Part shown: one piece after another, positions 25,901-31,245 of the stretch
How the letters are laid out: every line of letters begins with the position of its first letter
Position numbering within the stretch: position 1 is the stretch's first letter
From: Cristatella mucedo
Lineage: Eukaryota; Bryozoa; Phylactolaemata; Cristatellidae
Reading direction: 5' to 3'
NCBI GenBank assembly: GCA_009760855.2
Contig: WPIO01000037.1
Location: forward strand, 2,675,501-2,739,500
Length of the DNA: 64,000 nt
Position numbers and translations under genes: made by a program
The notes under the pieces: generated by a model
Database searches by the model: none
Seen by the model: the letters and a program-made list of their open reading frames with translations, nothing else
Told to the model about the DNA's origin: nothing

Positions 25901-27855
25901 TGATTCCGCCCTGGTAGCCATTGGTAGAAGTTTTTTTGATACATTGCTTATGTTCTGGCTAGTGGTGGCTGAACTGGACAAGTAAGCTCGAATCCATATA
26001 GCCAATCAGCAGTCACGTCGGCTCCCACTAGACAGCCTGCTAATCGATTAATGGGTGGCCGGCCATGGGTTCTAGGCACCCTATGGACTGGTGACTGCCT
26101 GTAGAGGTGAGCCCGGCGAGGCCTCTCCCCCGGGTGATAGCCATTGGCCACGTTACCACAGTGGCCAGGTGACCATCGTGCGCCACGACGACTCCAGCTT
26201 TTGACTTGCTGCCTCACCAGCTCCGCTTCACTGCTTTCCGCATATGGTCGACGTTTCAGAAGTTTTGTTTTTTAAAACAGACCGACGAATGGCCGATTGC
26301 AGCGTGACTGTGTACCAAAGTACTATCGCTGAGGAGTGACCAAAAGCCTCAAGGGGAGCACGTCGGACTGCAAGCCGTCCGACATGCTCCCCCCTTGGTC
26401 ATTTCAGAAGGAAGTGGGCCATCGCCTGCCGGCCCACTTCCCTTGTTCGTTTCAACCTATTGTTCCTGTGCTTTCTCGGACGTGAAGACTAATAATCCGA
26501 GCCTGTCTACCCAACTAGCCCACCGATTTCTGTTTCAACTGCACTGCATGAGCCACCCATGGCACTGCGTTGGTGAACCGAGCTGCCATAATTTAACTGC
26601 CCTGCAAGCATGCATCAAATCGCGCTAGTTTCTATACATGCCTTGGGTGCTTGGAAGCCCAATACAAACCTAACGCATCTGTGCACATGTTGAGCTTTCT
26701 GCTGCCATGCTCTGTAAACCACCACAGCCTACAGAACTGAAAGTATTGCTAAGCAGTTGCAGTTTATCCAGTGACTCGAGGTGCTGCCGAGTACAGCGTG
26801 TGACATCCGAGATCGTTGATACCACAGATAAGTTCAACTACCACACCATGATGACGGCAAATTCGGTGATGACACCCATCATAGTCTTCGGGTTTGTGTT
26901 CTCTATCAATTTCATCATGATCAGCTTCATGATGACGATTATCATGGACAGCTTCAGTCATGTGAAAGATGAAGTCCTGCTGCAGAAGAACAAATACGAG
27001 ATGGTACAGTACATAATGTCATCAGTGAGGGCCATCATCGGCTGGAGCAAGCCTCCAACGGCACCACTTTGGGAGAACGAGACAGTTGGCTTCGTGGCGG
27101 GTACGTGGCCAATCTTGAGAGACAGGCAGCCATATCGATCGAGTTGGGTGTGCTGTGCCAGCCTGCTATGCATGAGACTGGTCATGGCTCTTGTGTGCAT
27201 TAACAACTCGGTATTGTCGTGCAACGATCGGTTTTTGTCATCTATCACGCACTCCTCTTTCTCGCATCTCTTTCTCTCTCTCTCTCACTATTCTTTCCCT
27301 CTCTCTCTCTCTCCCTCCCTCTGTCTCATTCTCTGTCTTAATCTGTCTCTCTCTCTACCCTACTCTCTGTCTCTGTCTCTCTATCTTCCACCCTCCCTCT
27401 CGGTCTCTGTCTCTTCCTCTCTCTGTCTCACTCTCTCTATATCCAGTAGTGTTTCAGAATATCTGCTCTTTTATGTGCTTGCCTCCTGAGCTCGACTAAT
27501 GCCTGCGCACAGTCTCGTTGCCGCCAGCTTGCCTGCCAACTCCACTTACACGGTCCACTCCAGCACTCTGCCCTTCCTCGGACAGAATTAACCCAAAGTA
27601 ACCAAAGTAGGACCTCGTAGCTACGGCTGCAGCGGGGCTGAGCTCTTTTAGCTGAGCGTGCATTCTCGCCTTCTTGCAGATACGGAAGGAGAGCTGTCGA
27701 GTCGCATCGACAACCTCATGGATAAGTTCGTGGGCATCGTCAGCAGCGATCCCGTGCAGAAGTCGCTGCTGGACGCTGTGGAGCAGCGACTGAAGGAGAG
27801 CAGGAACGAATCTCGTGTGCTCGTGACCGCCAGGAGAGTGCTGCAGGCGACATAG
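1..27855 (+). CDS. Polycystin-1-like protein, 3' part of gene (17 exons, 5' end outside window)
   Basis: Multi-exon gene for a polycystin-1-family membrane protein, a family of large receptor-channel subunits that assemble with TRPP (PKD2-type) channels. Exons: <1-130, 1387-1561, 3103-3505, 4042-4174, 6091-6339, 14570-14701, 15017-15355, 16025-16245, 19015-19222, 19460-19631, 22366-22479, 22657-22941, 23076-23236, 23424-23582, 25108-25363, 26828-27100, 27680-27855. All introns are GT-AG. The joined frame from base 2 has no internal stop and gives 1,194 residues. Order of parts: GPS region (1-103), membrane helix 1, PLAT domain (about 140-300), helices 2-6, polycystin/TOP extracellular domain (about 620-870), helices 7-11 with the pore segment, and a C-terminal coiled coil. 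The diagnostic polycystin string RLRQLRV is present. Orthology to PKD1 rather than PKD1L1, L2 or L3 cannot be decided here. The least certain junction is the exon 16 acceptor. Confidence 0.93.
498..562. repeat. (AT)n microsatellite
   Basis: About 65 bp of uninterrupted AT dinucleotide in intron 1, directly before a truncated SINE2. A second AT-rich run with interspersed G lies at 345-412. Confidence 0.97.
580..672 (+). mobile_element. SINE2 fragment (tRNA-derived)
   Basis: It matches the middle of the other SINE2 copies: the GCTCTTCACAAC block, a B-box-like GGTTCGAGCCC, then CTGCAGTGGGCAATCCTTTT and a CTGCAAGCAATTGGGATAGC block. The 3' tail is missing; it ends in TAATATATAT. Confidence 0.75.
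906..1162. repeat. Compound (GA)n/(GACA)n/(GGGA)n purine microsatellite
   Basis: About 255 bp of almost pure purine on the + strand. It has GA runs at both ends, a GGGAGAGA/GGGGCAGAGA imperfect 27-bp-type repeat (about 945-1015) and 14 tandem GACA units (about 1030-1083). The open frames across it are artefacts of the repeat. Confidence 0.97.
1387..1561 (+). CDS. Polycystin exon 2: GPS region with basic RKKR site
   Basis: Acceptor tttcag at 1381-1386, donor gtagag at 1562, phase 0 in and phase 1 out. It continues the GPS with FTHCIFHKL, then about 35 residues rich in Ser/Lys with two N-glycosylation sequons (NWT, NGT) and the basic run SRKKRD. It then reads MSFGA, which lines up with the conserved L-T-x-F-G just after the GPS cleavage point in polycystin-1. 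The insertion between the cysteine part and MSFGA is unusual (see findings). Confidence 0.85.
2184..2326 (+). mobile_element. SINE2 copy
   Basis: tRNA-like head with an A-box-like TCTTGGCTTAGGGG, then GTAAGGAGTG and a degenerate B box (GGACTCGATTC). The body ends with GCTAAGGCTCGCCTGCC and an ATAGAAATGAAG tail, collinear with the copies at 4395 and 53898. Confidence 0.7.
2921..3076. repeat. GC-rich minisatellite, 20-21 bp unit, 7 copies
   Basis: The unit is CCGAGCGCTGGCCCGCCTC plus 1-3 bases. Seven units are collinear, with one expanded by a 17-base C run (about 3039-3055). The array ends 26 bp before the exon 3 acceptor AG, so it forms most of that intron's pyrimidine-rich 3' end. Confidence 0.95.
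3103..3505 (+). CDS. Polycystin exon 3: membrane helix 1 and first half of PLAT domain
   Basis: The acceptor is ttttcgcag (ends 3102). The split codon G|CA gives Ala and the frame continues into MSVPVNTINL. A hydrophobic helix (PLIFAVMISIVCLYLCMLVW) is followed by the cytoplasmic PLAT/LH2 domain. PLAT signatures include YLYELVVYTGQRSRAGTTS and SFVLSTPRSLGPLTMLR. The donor gtaatc at 3506 gives phase 2. A nearer-consensus acceptor at 3076-3077 (cccccag) would put the frame out, so 3103 is preferred. Confidence 0.92.
3506..4041. other. Intron 3 of the polycystin gene
   Basis: I see no repeats, RNA genes or coding content here beyond the splice sites. Confidence 0.75.
4042..4174 (+). CDS. Polycystin exon 4: second half of PLAT domain
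   Basis: The acceptor tttatttag ends at 4041. The split codon CG|A gives Arg, then VWHSNSGKSPGWFFSRMMV and DLQTGSKYYFILNKWLAMEE. This matches the polycystin-1 PLAT core (RVWHDNxGxSPxWFL...DLQT...F.vN.WL). The donor is gtaggc at 4175, phase 0. Confidence 0.94.
4395..4560 (+). mobile_element. SINE2 copy with intact A and B boxes
   Basis: Best-preserved SINE2 in the window. The A box is TAGCCCAGAAGG and the B box GGTTCGAATCC, spaced as in a tRNA. Next come CTGCAGTGGGTGATCC and a 3' part GGCTCCTCTGCCACCATAC, with tail AAATGAGGGCATTAAATCTG. The tail differs from that of SINE1. Confidence 0.85.
4579..4671. repeat. (CT)n microsatellite
   Basis: About 90 bp of CT dinucleotide with one GT interruption, directly 3' of the SINE2 tail. 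It generates a spurious SLSLSL reading frame. Confidence 0.97.
5020..5530 (-). mobile_element. LINE-2-family fragment, reverse transcriptase C-terminal end (degenerate)
   Basis: The minus-strand translation contains SPLLKELGWLPVDQRIQSKV, then HLAELLHPVQPPRALTQ. This is the post-RT segment typical of L2/CR1/Jockey-type LINEs (LL-ELHWLPV-RI-(F/S)K-L...L-YL-LL...RALRS). The same sequence occurs on the + strand at 21.6-22.1 kb, and its 3' part on the minus strand at 19.74-19.94 kb. Confidence 0.8.
6091..6339 (+). CDS. Polycystin exon 5: post-PLAT linker and membrane helix 2
   Basis: Acceptor cgttgcag, 83 codons, phase 0 both ends, donor gtacgc at 6340. It contains DSHIWFSVFGRPHTSRFTR, equivalent to the conserved HIW-S-RPP-SRFTR-Q-R box of polycystin-1 and its relatives, then the helix LTVCLTLLFATMLANILFY. 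The following intron is the longest in the window (8.2 kb). Confidence 0.95.
6395..7043 (+). mobile_element. LINE fragment, subtype B (RT C-terminus, 3' UTR, tail)
   Basis: Broken frames read SQLYWLPIQH, then ISPAYISKFL and ECGTCFCLRSA, the degraded end of an L2/CR1-type RT protein. A 3' UTR follows. The tail reads AGAGATTCGATTCTCTTAGG, GCGAAATACAAATGA and then (ATT)n-like repeats. The CTCTTAGGGCG...ATACAAATGA ending is the one shared with SINE1. Confidence 0.72.
9881..10060 (+). mobile_element. SINE1 copy with (AT)n tail
   Basis: tRNA-derived head with A box TGGTCTAGCGGTTA and B-box-like GGCTCGAGCCC. The LINE-like tail is GAAGCGCCTGAATAGAGATT, then AAGTTCTCTTGGGGCGCT and ATATAAATGAATT, running into (AT)n. 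The same head and tail occur at 18413, 33019, 53061 and, reversed, at 41728. Confidence 0.88.
10113..11232 (+). mobile_element. 5'-truncated LINE-A copy with RT C-terminal region and (ATT)n tail
   Basis: Collinear with the right-edge LINE from about 63090. It carries an open frame of 180 codons (10348-10890) with HITPLLTDLHWLQVKQRIDF, LAPAYLSDILP and SFGDHAFSSYAPKA. This is the conserved RT-downstream region of L2/CR1-like LINEs. The 3' UTR and the tail GCGCCTGGGAAGAGATTGAG, TTCTCTGAGGGCGCTTTATC end in (ATT)n. It begins next to the SINE1 (AT)n tail. Confidence 0.88.
12955..13290 (+). mobile_element. LINE-A 3' end
   Basis: 3' UTR of the LINE-A family (blocks AGTGGGTCCCTG, TGCATGCTGACACTGTGCAT, CACCCCTAACCATGTTATTC). 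The tail TGTAAAGTGCCAAGAAAGAT, TCTCTGAGGGTGCTTTATCA runs into an imperfect (ATT)n. It is collinear with 10.92-11.23 kb and 45.34-45.63 kb. Confidence 0.9.
13598..13889 (+). mobile_element. Solo LTR, family LTR-A (292 bp, 5-bp TSD ATAAC)
   Basis: It starts TGTAGTTCG and ends ACGACA, with ATAAC immediately on both sides (13593-13597 and 13890-13894). It contains an AATAAA and a strong hairpin, CCAGATGGTG-gatt-CACCATCTGG (13695-13718). A second copy on the minus strand sits at 31840-32116 inside a LINE. TG...CA ends with a 5-bp duplication fit a Ty3/gypsy-type LTR. No internal domain is present. Confidence 0.85.
13910..13981. repeat. (CT)n microsatellite
   Basis: About 70 bp of uninterrupted CT dinucleotide, 16 bp after the LTR-A target duplication. 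Confidence 0.97.
14235..14310 (+). mobile_element. LINE/SINE tail remnant
   Basis: Only the 3' tail is recognisable: CTGTAAAGCACCCGGATAGA, GATTAAGTGCTCCTAGG and GCTATGCAAAGTGG. It lies 260 bp before polycystin exon 6. Confidence 0.55.
14570..14701 (+). CDS. Polycystin exon 6: membrane helix 3
   Basis: Acceptor cgtttgcag, donor gtcagt at 14702, 44 codons, phase 0 both ends. It encodes an amphipathic/hydrophobic stretch (VTGLYSSLIVFPASIGIMQM) followed by a basic cytoplasmic start (FRKAGDRPKEI). This is where polycystin-1 has its third helix (VGLVSSVVVYPVYLAILFLFR-like). Confidence 0.9.
15017..15355 (+). CDS. Polycystin exon 7: cytoplasmic loop and membrane helices 4-5
   Basis: Acceptor tcgtag, donor gtgagt at 15356, 113 codons, phase 0 both ends. 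A hydrophilic loop with acidic and Lys/Asn-rich tracts (KQKNKKNNKK) precedes the helix PWWIIYVAYGFSFCIVVISV. The second hydrophobic segment starts with WLISFMTSFLESMVLSQPVK, which corresponds to the family motif W-(L)-S-S-F-x-x-P-(L/V)-K. Confidence 0.94.
16025..16245 (+). CDS. Polycystin exon 8: end of helix 5 and cytoplasmic loop
   Basis: Acceptor ctgtctgcag, phase 0 in, donor gtacgg at 16246, phase 2 out. It encodes VIGLAIFFGLFIKKP, finishing helix 5, and then a charged loop ending AEYVRAARLKR. The loop precedes the conserved basic segment ahead of helix 6 (human counterpart region ...EEARKVKRLH). Confidence 0.92.
18170..18362 (+). mobile_element. LINE 3' end, subtype B
   Basis: A 3' UTR resembling the 6.85-7.04 kb copy (TTGCTTCTCTTGCA block). 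The tail is AAGATTAGGTTCTCTTAGGG, CACTATGCACAA, then ATTATTATT. The CTCTTAGGG...CTATGCA form marks subtype B. Confidence 0.65.
18413..18552 (+). mobile_element. SINE1 copy
   Basis: Head TGGTTTGGCCCAGTGGTTAA (A box), B-box-like TGCTCGAGCCC, then CATATGTGAAGTGCCTGAAT and AGGTTCTCTTAGGGTGCTAT with a short A/T-rich end. It lies 50 bp after a LINE subtype B tail. Confidence 0.88.
19015..19222 (+). CDS. Polycystin exon 9: membrane helix 6 and start of extracellular polycystin domain
   Basis: The acceptor gctttgcag ends at 19014. The split codon CG|G gives Arg, then QREMEMNSVLKEILLYAVFV. Helix 6 runs to SLLMMVGYGN, matching the family's S-YG-(D/N). An extracellular stretch follows (NDFYRNIFAVYSRGLDNPF). 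Donor gtaatc at 19223, phase 0. Confidence 0.94.
19460..19631 (+). CDS. Polycystin exon 10: polycystin (TOP) domain with RLRQLRV signature
   Basis: Acceptor atcttgtag, donor gtgagt at 19632, phase 0 in and 1 out. It encodes a D-x-x-W-x-x-L-x-x-x-L segment (IDEFWMYLNNTLLTALYD) and ends with VRVGPVRLRQLRVTD, one of the most conserved strings in polycystin-1 and PKD1-like proteins (G-x-x-R-(L/I)-R-Q-(L/V)-R). Two sequons (NNT, NFT) fit an extracellular location. Confidence 0.96.
19735..19937 (-). mobile_element. LINE-2-family 3' fragment
   Basis: Near-identical in order to 5020-5235. It shares the blocks CACAAAGACTATGTGG, GTAGCCAACAGACTTCATCT and GGGAAGCATAGCAGAGTCAG, so it is the minus-strand 3' part of the same LINE family. 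Confidence 0.75.
20249..20478. repeat. 33-bp minisatellite, 7 units
   Basis: The unit GCGGTGGTCCGGTGCTGCTG plus CCGGTCCATTCTT repeats seven times with only C/A/G variation at one or two positions. As 33 is a multiple of 3, several frames stay open across it on both strands. It lies in intron 10 with no splice signals keeping it in frame, so I treat it as non-coding. Confidence 0.96.
20983..22135 (+). mobile_element. LINE-2-family reverse transcriptase fragment (degenerate)
   Basis: Broken frames read SDRFQSV, GPVLGPLLFSMYT, GIGYHVFVDETQLYLLLK and LADIQSWM, then a frameshifted LARLPKRAYRPTKL and APSYLAELLYQFPPPRAL. These are RT domains of an L2/CR1/Jockey-like LINE in correct order. The catalytic YADD is changed to FVDE and several stops intervene, so it is dead. 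The 5' boundary is approximate. Confidence 0.85.
22366..22479 (+). CDS. Polycystin exon 11: TOP domain, small cysteine-containing exon
   Basis: No methionine-initiated open frame reveals this exon; I found it by phase and family pattern. The acceptor ctcttcgcag ends at 22365. The split codon A|AG gives Lys, then PCPAAIYKYTKRCADDYLVV and NNDDRDYAPGW. That fits the family's C-x-(V/A)-P...C...(D/Y)Y...(N)ED...(Y/F)-x-P-(G/K)-W. Donor gtgagg at 22480, phase 1. Confidence 0.88.
22657..22941 (+). CDS. Polycystin exon 12: TOP domain core
   Basis: The acceptor gtgttgtag ends at 22656. The split codon G|AC gives Asp, then ASQVALSSSAWQYRSSDELG. It contains the glycine-rich GFYGGGGYALEL (family Y-x-x-G-G-Y) and WIDKLTRAVFVEFNLFNANI (family W-(I/L)-D-x-x-T-R-A-V-(F)-(V/L)-E-F-x-x-(Y/F)-N-x-N). 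Both are diagnostic for the extracellular polycystin domain. Donor gtgagt at 22942, phase 1. Confidence 0.96.
23076..23236 (+). CDS. Polycystin exon 13: membrane helix 7 (voltage-sensor-like S1)
   Basis: The acceptor ctttttcaag ends at 23075. The split codon T|CA gives Ser, then IQAMFEMKPFRLDRYSGN. This lines up with the family's post-TOP sequence (A-L-x-x-x-P-F-x-L-x-R-(L/Y)). The helix is YLFAVLTELLLLAYLIYFLV, followed by the cytoplasmic basic stretch KECRLAAKLKTKYFR. Donor gtagcc at 23237, phase 0. Confidence 0.92.
23424..23582 (+). CDS. Polycystin exon 14: membrane helix 8
   Basis: Acceptor tttctgtccag, 53 codons, phase 0 both ends, donor gtgaga at 23583. It starts DPWNVYELA, the family's (S/D)-x-W-N-x-x-(D/E) helix start. 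The helix is AMLLSCYVWIGLEVLRI, followed by an extracellular stretch with one sequon (NKT). Confidence 0.94.
23583..25107. other. Intron 14 of the polycystin gene
   Basis: About 23855-23930 weakly resembles the LINE-2 stretch at 21.8 kb (CATGGCTTGGCTCCTTCATG). I see nothing else recognisable. Confidence 0.6.
25108..25363 (+). CDS. Polycystin exon 15: membrane helices 9-10 and pore helix
   Basis: Acceptor ctgctttccag, donor gtgagt at 25364, phase 0 in and 1 out. Helix 9 is YIGIVIFAAILKMLKLLRFN, followed by the S4-S5-like FNMRIMVLVKTIACSGQKL. Helix 10 is SFFIVLATLFMAFVCMSYMV. The exon ends in the pore helix YSSFSRTLLTLLTMML. The order and the K-LRF-(N/K) motif match the TRPP/polycystin channel module. 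Confidence 0.96.
25364..26827. other. Intron 15 of the polycystin gene
   Basis: No identifiable element except two adjacent strong hairpins at 26353-26441 (listed separately). Confidence 0.65.
26353..26441. repeat. Two adjacent strong inverted repeats
   Basis: Hairpin 1 has arms 26353-26368 and 26377-26392 (GGGGAGCACGTCGGAC against GTCCGACATGCTCCCC, one mismatch, 8-base loop). Hairpin 2 has perfect 11-bp arms 26410-26420 (GGAAGTGGGCC) and 26431-26441 with a 10-base loop. They are intronic and of unknown function. Confidence 0.85.
26828..27100 (+). CDS. Polycystin exon 16: pore exit and membrane helix 11
   Basis: I place the acceptor at gataccacag (ends 26827). The codon A|AT then gives Asn, and the joined sequence reads LTMMLNKFNYHTMMTANSV. 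That aligns without a gap to the PKD2 pore region (I-I-L-G-D-x-N-(F/Y)). Helix 11 is PIIVFGFVFSINFIMISFMM and the cytoplasmic exit is DSFSHVKDE. Weaker in-phase acceptors at 26735, 26744 and 26792 would insert up to about 31 residues and have poor pyrimidine tracts. Donor gtacgt at 27101, phase 1. Confidence 0.82.
27262..27445. repeat. Imperfect CT/GTCT-rich pyrimidine tract
   Basis: About 180 bp of CTCT, CCCT and GTCT repeats in intron 16. The open frames across it (SLSLSL type) are repeat artefacts. Confidence 0.92.
27680..27855 (+). CDS. Polycystin exon 17: C-terminal coiled coil and stop
   Basis: The acceptor ccttcttgcag ends at 27679. The codon G|AT gives Asp, then TEGELSSRIDNLMDKFVGIV. 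Hydrophobic residues fall in heptad-like spacing (L, I, L, F, I), as expected for the short C-terminal coiled coil that polycystin-1 uses to bind its TRPP partner. The chain ends TARRVLQAT followed by TAG at 27853-27855. Confidence 0.93.
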
Positions 27856-28156
27856 CGCCGAAACGCTTCTAGGCATCTCGCGAACCGGGGCTGTCGTCGT
27901 GATGAAGTTCAGGGCTAGCGATTGGGACCTTAAATTGCACGTGTCCTAACCTAACGGCTGCACATAACGTGCACAGTCAGGACTGGGCAGCTTAGTCTAC
28001 TCGTTTGTGGCGACAGACAGGCTTCTGTCTTCGAGATGCATGCTCGTGCACTCATTTATTATTGACCGTCTTTCTCAGCAGCCGATACCGTAGCTGTGAT
28101 CTCTGCTTGCCTGACCTTTTTTCTTGACCCGAGAAGTCCCTACCGATTGACCAGCC

Positions 28157-28162
28157 AATAAA
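28157..28162 (+). terminator. Polyadenylation signal AATAAA of the polycystin gene
   Basis: A canonical AATAAA lies 302 bp after the stop codon. No other AATAAA occurs between the stop and this site. A T-rich stretch (tgtcatttttcag) begins about 40 bp downstream, as expected for a cleavage/polyadenylation region. Confidence 0.7.
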
Positions 28163-29149
28163 CGTTTGCTCGACATGCATGCGTCTCGTACTCGACACCC
28201 TGTCATTTTTCAGTCTGCTTATTCAGTCATTATGTTGGCTTTCGAATTTTAAGTGATATTAAGTGCCATAGGCAGGGCATCGAAGAGACCACACAGGGAG
28301 CTCGCATCGCAGCCTCCTCCCCATCGTGACTCTCCTCCGACGATGAAGCGATGCGCCTGAGGTCTCGGGAATTGAGCTGGGGCCTCCTGGCGCCGAATAC
28401 AAGTCTCTAACCGGAGTGCCCATTCCAGCAGATCCGTGTCCATGACAACTCGAATTTCTCTTTACCAATGCCAGTTCTCGAGTACACAGGAGGTACCTTA
28501 AAATCATATCTGTTTTTCTTAATATAAAATGTATATGCCAATCAAAACTTGTAGATCTTTACATTTTTTCTCAGAAGGTTGCCCTACATAGGAGGAAATT
28601 AGCCTGCCCATGGATTCGTAAAGCGTACTTATAGCTTTTTATGAGAATGAACCAGTCCAACGTCTGGAATGTTCTAAAAATGTTCAAAGTTCGTGGAACA
28701 TGCCGATGCACGTAGTAATAATGTAAATGGTGTAATACAAACATTAATTGAAAATGCAATTTAAAAACTCATTTTCATTAGAGAAAATATTAGCACATTT
28801 TGTTTGTTGTCCACATTTTATGTATCTAAACTTCTCGAACTCTCTTCGTATCGGTTGGTGCCGGCTGGCAAATGACCAGTGACTTCTGTCCATGGGTCAG
28901 AAGCACAGCATAACGGTGGGCAAGGGGGAACAGATGTCCACGGGGCCCCAAGGTCAACGGGGCGCCAAAAGTGAAATGGGTTGAGCATTTTGTAAAATTT
29001 TATGCCATAATCCCAATGTTGATGTCAAGTGAGTGAGCCCTTGTTTTAATGGACTTAAACAGTTCTGGCTGAGCTAGTTAAGCATGTTTACAGACTTCGA
29101 CCAAGCTGTTGCTTGAAGCTCTAGAGGCATAACTCGAAAACACCGAGGG
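28163..29149. other. Intergenic, nothing recognised
   Basis: AT-rich DNA after the polycystin poly(A) signal. The open frames are short, lack family resemblance and have no matching splice structure. Confidence 0.6.
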
Positions 29150-30385
29150 GATTTAACCGCCGTGTATTCGGTGTATTAGGTCATGTCTTGCAACTTTTCT
29201 GGTGTCCAAAAGAGATTACTATCCAGTAATGAAAAGGCAATTTTTGTAAACTGTGATTACCACACCTTGAACCTGGCAGGAGGTCATGCTGAAAGTCAAG
29301 ATTCTGTCATTACCTTTTTGGAACAATAGAGAGCACCAACTTATTCTTTTTAAAATCAGATCTGAGGTGGGAGGACCTAAAGAAAGTCTTAGCCATCACC
29401 CTCAAACGCATGACTCAGCAACGAGGTGGAATGCAAGATTGGAGGCTGTGAAAGCTAACAATGATGAGCGAAACAGCATTGTAGCATTCCTCTGAGGACG
29501 CAAGTGGAATACATGAAACAAGAAGTGAAGCTAGCACTCACCTACATGGTATTTGAACTTGAATTTTTGGCTGTGTCACTATATTGGTACAACATCTTAG
29601 GGAAGATTGACCGCATTCAGATAAGACTGCAGGACCCAAAGATGAACTTCAAAGACTCCTCTTGTGACCTTGCTCTCTTGAGATTGAATTGTCAAGACTC
29701 CGAGAAGACCTGTGTGCCACGAATCACTAGTAGTAGACGCTAAAAGTGGATGCGAACTGAGGGGAGTTGCAGTTGAACAAAGAATCTGCCGAAGGACTCG
29801 ATACCTGGAGCACTCTCAAGAGGTTGGTCTCACGGCAGGAGGTGATTTCAAGAATCACGAAGGACAGCATAGGCTATTTCCAACAAGAAATTACATCTAC
29901 ATTTTCCCTGCTCACAGATCTTGATGCCAAATTTGGTTTCTTATACAAAGTTGAGAAGCTTTTGAAGACTCTTGACCAGACCAAACTCAGCCAGCAATGT
30001 CTAGATCTTGGAGGCTTCCATTGCTCTGACATTGATAGAACAGAGCCGTAAAACAAAATTTGTGACTACAATGCTTCTTGTCGCACTCACGACTCAGCAC
30101 TAAAGACACCAGTGGAAGTCTTGTCTTTCATTGTCAGTTAGGGAGAAGATATGTTTCCTAATCTGAGAGGGGCCTTGCAAGTTCTTCTCATCATATCTGT
30201 ATCAGTTGCCAGTTGTGAACTTTCCCTTTGCAAGCTGAAGATAATCCTGTCTTTTCTGAGAGCATCAATAAAGGGTAAGATTGACTCTCCCATTTAACCT
30301 TGCTGAACACAGAGGAAAAACACCGGAAAATATCGCCTTTCAAACTGTAATAGACCAGCTTGCCACGTCCATGGCCATGCAAATT
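29150..30385 (+). pseudogene. Decayed hAT-superfamily transposase
   Basis: Frameshifted frames read TRWNARLEAVKANNDE, MVFELEFLAVSLYWYNILG, DLDAKFGFLYKVEKLL and CLDLGGFHCSDIDRTE. They then give MFPNLRGALQVLLIISVSVA and SCELSLCKLKIILSFLRASI. The last two fit the hAT C-terminal dimerisation region (FPNL--AL-I-L--PVSVASCERSFSKLK-I---LRS). Several stops and frameshifts show it is inactive. The 3' part is cut at 30386 by a solo LTR. The 5' boundary is approximate. Confidence 0.85.
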
Positions 30386-31115
30386 TGTAACCGAGTTCCA
30401 GGGGTCAGAGGCTAATTCCCGCCCAACCCGGCCATACTCCGGCCAAGCTGCCGCTCGCCATGCCGCCTAGCTAGGGTGAGACGAGCGGCAGTCAGGCTAT
30501 ACCTCTTTATAATAACGCATGCCTAACAACAACAGGGGAGCTAAACAAGTCTACAGGGAGGGTCCTATACACAGTACACTATGGGGGCGCAAGACGACGC
30601 AGCAAGCGCGAACCAACGTGTTAGCTGGGGTCAGTCGGCTTCTGCAGTCCTGTCTTTGTACTGACTCCGAATCCAACAGTACGAGCGTACGCCGTCCAAA
30701 ACCCGGCTGGCTGAGTAACTGCTGGCTAGTTTGAGTCGACAGCTACCACAGTCGTAAGCTTCCGCCGAAAGACGCCAACACACGGGGGGGGGGTCACGAA
30801 CATGCTACACGGGGAACGCGGAATAAAAACAAGCCAACAACGAGCGAGCTATCCAGCTCCGCTCGGGCCTTGGGTACTCGTTCCCTTGCGTGCGGGGCAG
30901 CATCGCCGGAGCACGCCTGCACAAATCCAGGTGCATAACTCGGCGAGATCGGGAGCCTCCAACATCACGACTTACTTGGCCAACTTGCCGTACCCTAGAG
31001 CCCCGGTGACCTCTCGTCACCACACTACTGGCAATGCATAGGTCTGACCCCGGCCTAGCCGGTGACCCTCATTACAGCCGCCTGGTCCCAGCCAACCGAA
31101 CCCAGCCTGGGTACA
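30386..31115 (-). mobile_element. Solo LTR, family LTR-B (730 bp, 4-bp TSD AATT)
   Basis: Read on the minus strand it begins TGTACCCAGGCTGGGTTCGG and ends GGTTACA. AATT flanks both sides (30382-30385 and 31116-31119). It is collinear with the + strand LTR at 55966-56627. Internal retroviral-like coding DNA is absent, so this is a solo LTR. GC content is well above the flanks. Confidence 0.87.
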
Positions 31116-31139
31116 AATTCACCTAACGACTGTCACCAC

Positions 31140-31245
31140 CTCCTACAATTGCCAACAAAGGATTGCGTGCTGCCGGACTCAAAACGAAGTCATGGGTCGT
31201 GAAAAGCGAGCACCTTACCTCATGGGATATCACGATAGAGCCGGA
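31140..31245 (-). mobile_element. SINE2 fragment
   Basis: It matches the head of other reversed SINE2 copies: GTCATGGGTCGTGAAAAGCG, AGCACCTTACCTCATGGGAT and ATCACGATAGAGCC. The tail half is replaced by unrelated sequence. Confidence 0.6.

Noticed and set aside
26707-27489. Single 260-codon frame read as one exon
   Set aside because: Only 26828-27100 fits polycystin. The upstream part lacks family resemblance and the downstream part runs through the CT-rich intron 16.
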